Translations under genes and position numbers: made by a program | In this document: positions 5,037 to 5,247 of the stretch, one piece after another | How the letters are laid out: every line of letters begins with the position of its first letter | Position numbering within the stretch: the first letter of the stretch is position 1 | DNA from: Pseudomonadota bacterium | GTDB lineage: Bacteria > Pseudomonadota > Gammaproteobacteria > Burkholderiales > Burkholderiaceae | NCBI GenBank assembly: GCA_963205525.1 | Contig: CAUJJP010000148.1 | Coordinates: 1-5,247, forward strand | Reading direction: 5' to 3' | DNA: 5,247 nt | Notes under the pieces: model-generated | What the model was told of the DNA's origin: nothing | Databases searched by the model: none | The model's input: the letters and a program-made list of their open reading frames with translations, nothing else

Positions 5037-5247
5037 GCACGCACTTCGTCGGCGAGGGCAACATCGGTTCTGCGCCGGACTACCACGAATTCCCCAACGG
5101 CAACGACGAGCCGCGCCGGCTGCTGCGCCTGAACGTCTATTTCGACAACCCGATCCCGAAGAAGGACGGCGAGTTCGAGGACCGCGGCGGCTTCTGGGCG
5201 CCGGTGGAGCTGTGGCATCGCGACGCCGACCACTGGAAAGATCTGTA
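5033..5247 (+). CDS. ssb: Single-stranded DNA-binding protein, integrative element type (3' partial)
   Basis: Only the first 71 codons are present; the gene runs off the window end. The product would coat single-stranded DNA exposed during replication or conjugative transfer of the element. The N terminus shows the start of an OB fold: FVGEGNIGSAPDYHEFPNG matches the VGNLGxxPExRxxPNG pattern of bacterial SSB, followed by a strand (RRLLRLNVYFD) and GGFWAPVELWHRDADHW, which corresponds to the SSB segment ending in WHRVVLFG. The usual acidic C-terminal tail lies outside the window and cannot be checked. AAGGAG at 5022-5027 is five bases before the ATG, and the start overlaps the DUF3158 stop as ATGA, so it is the third gene of its run. 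The segment differs clearly from chromosomal SSB and matches the version I know from PFGI-1-class elements. Confidence 0.87.
   Translation, partial: MSTHFVGEGNIGSAPDYHEFPNGNDEPRRLLRLNVYFDNPIPKKDGEFEDRGGFWAPVELWHRDADHWKDL

Overview
The window is a GC-rich, tightly packed, one-strand gene block. I read it as the leading (maintenance and replication) module of an integrative and conjugative element of the PFGI-1 / ICEclc / pKLC102 class, as found in beta- and gammaproteobacteria such as Pseudomonas, Xanthomonas, Bordetella and Ralstonia relatives. The assignment rests on gene order and recognisable families: PFGI-1-class ParB, then a DUF2857 protein, an STY4528-family protein, a TIGR03761 (PFL_4669-type) protein, a DUF3158 protein and an element-type single-stranded DNA-binding protein. 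No integrase, att site, transfer gene, tRNA or cargo lies in this window, and the exact host cannot be named from it.

Layout. Positions 52-1743 encode ParB, best started at a GTG behind a strong Shine-Dalgarno. Positions 1756-2316 encode the DUF2857 protein, whose two halves look to me like FlhD and FlhC joined end to end. Positions 2320-3552 encode the STY4528-family protein, with an N-terminal winged helix and a separate C-terminal domain. These three are 12 and 3 nt apart and look like one transcription unit. A 141-nt gap follows (3553-3693), with a perfect 19-nt palindrome at its start. The second run is TIGR03761 (3694-4467), DUF3158 (4464-5036) and ssb (5033 to beyond the window end), joined by two ATGA overlaps.

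The most unusual signal is not a gene. The linker of the STY4528-family gene (about 2994-3175) carries a consensus DnaA box facing a one-mismatch partner. Next come six half-sites of CTTCGGA/TCCGAAG, forming two full palindromes and two half palindromes with centres near whole helical turns. Last is a 12-bp inverted repeat around an AT-rich core. The half-sites are kept in two different codon frames, and the inverted repeat forces rare codons, so the DNA itself appears to be under selection. The layout resembles the phage lambda origin lying inside gene O. I propose it as an embedded replication origin or nucleoprotein control site, possibly bound by the protein that contains it.

Working together (inference): ParB would act in partition or regulation of the excised element, the DUF2857 and STY4528-family proteins would control or start its replication or activation, and the TIGR03761-DUF3158-SSB set would handle the single-stranded DNA made during replication or transfer.
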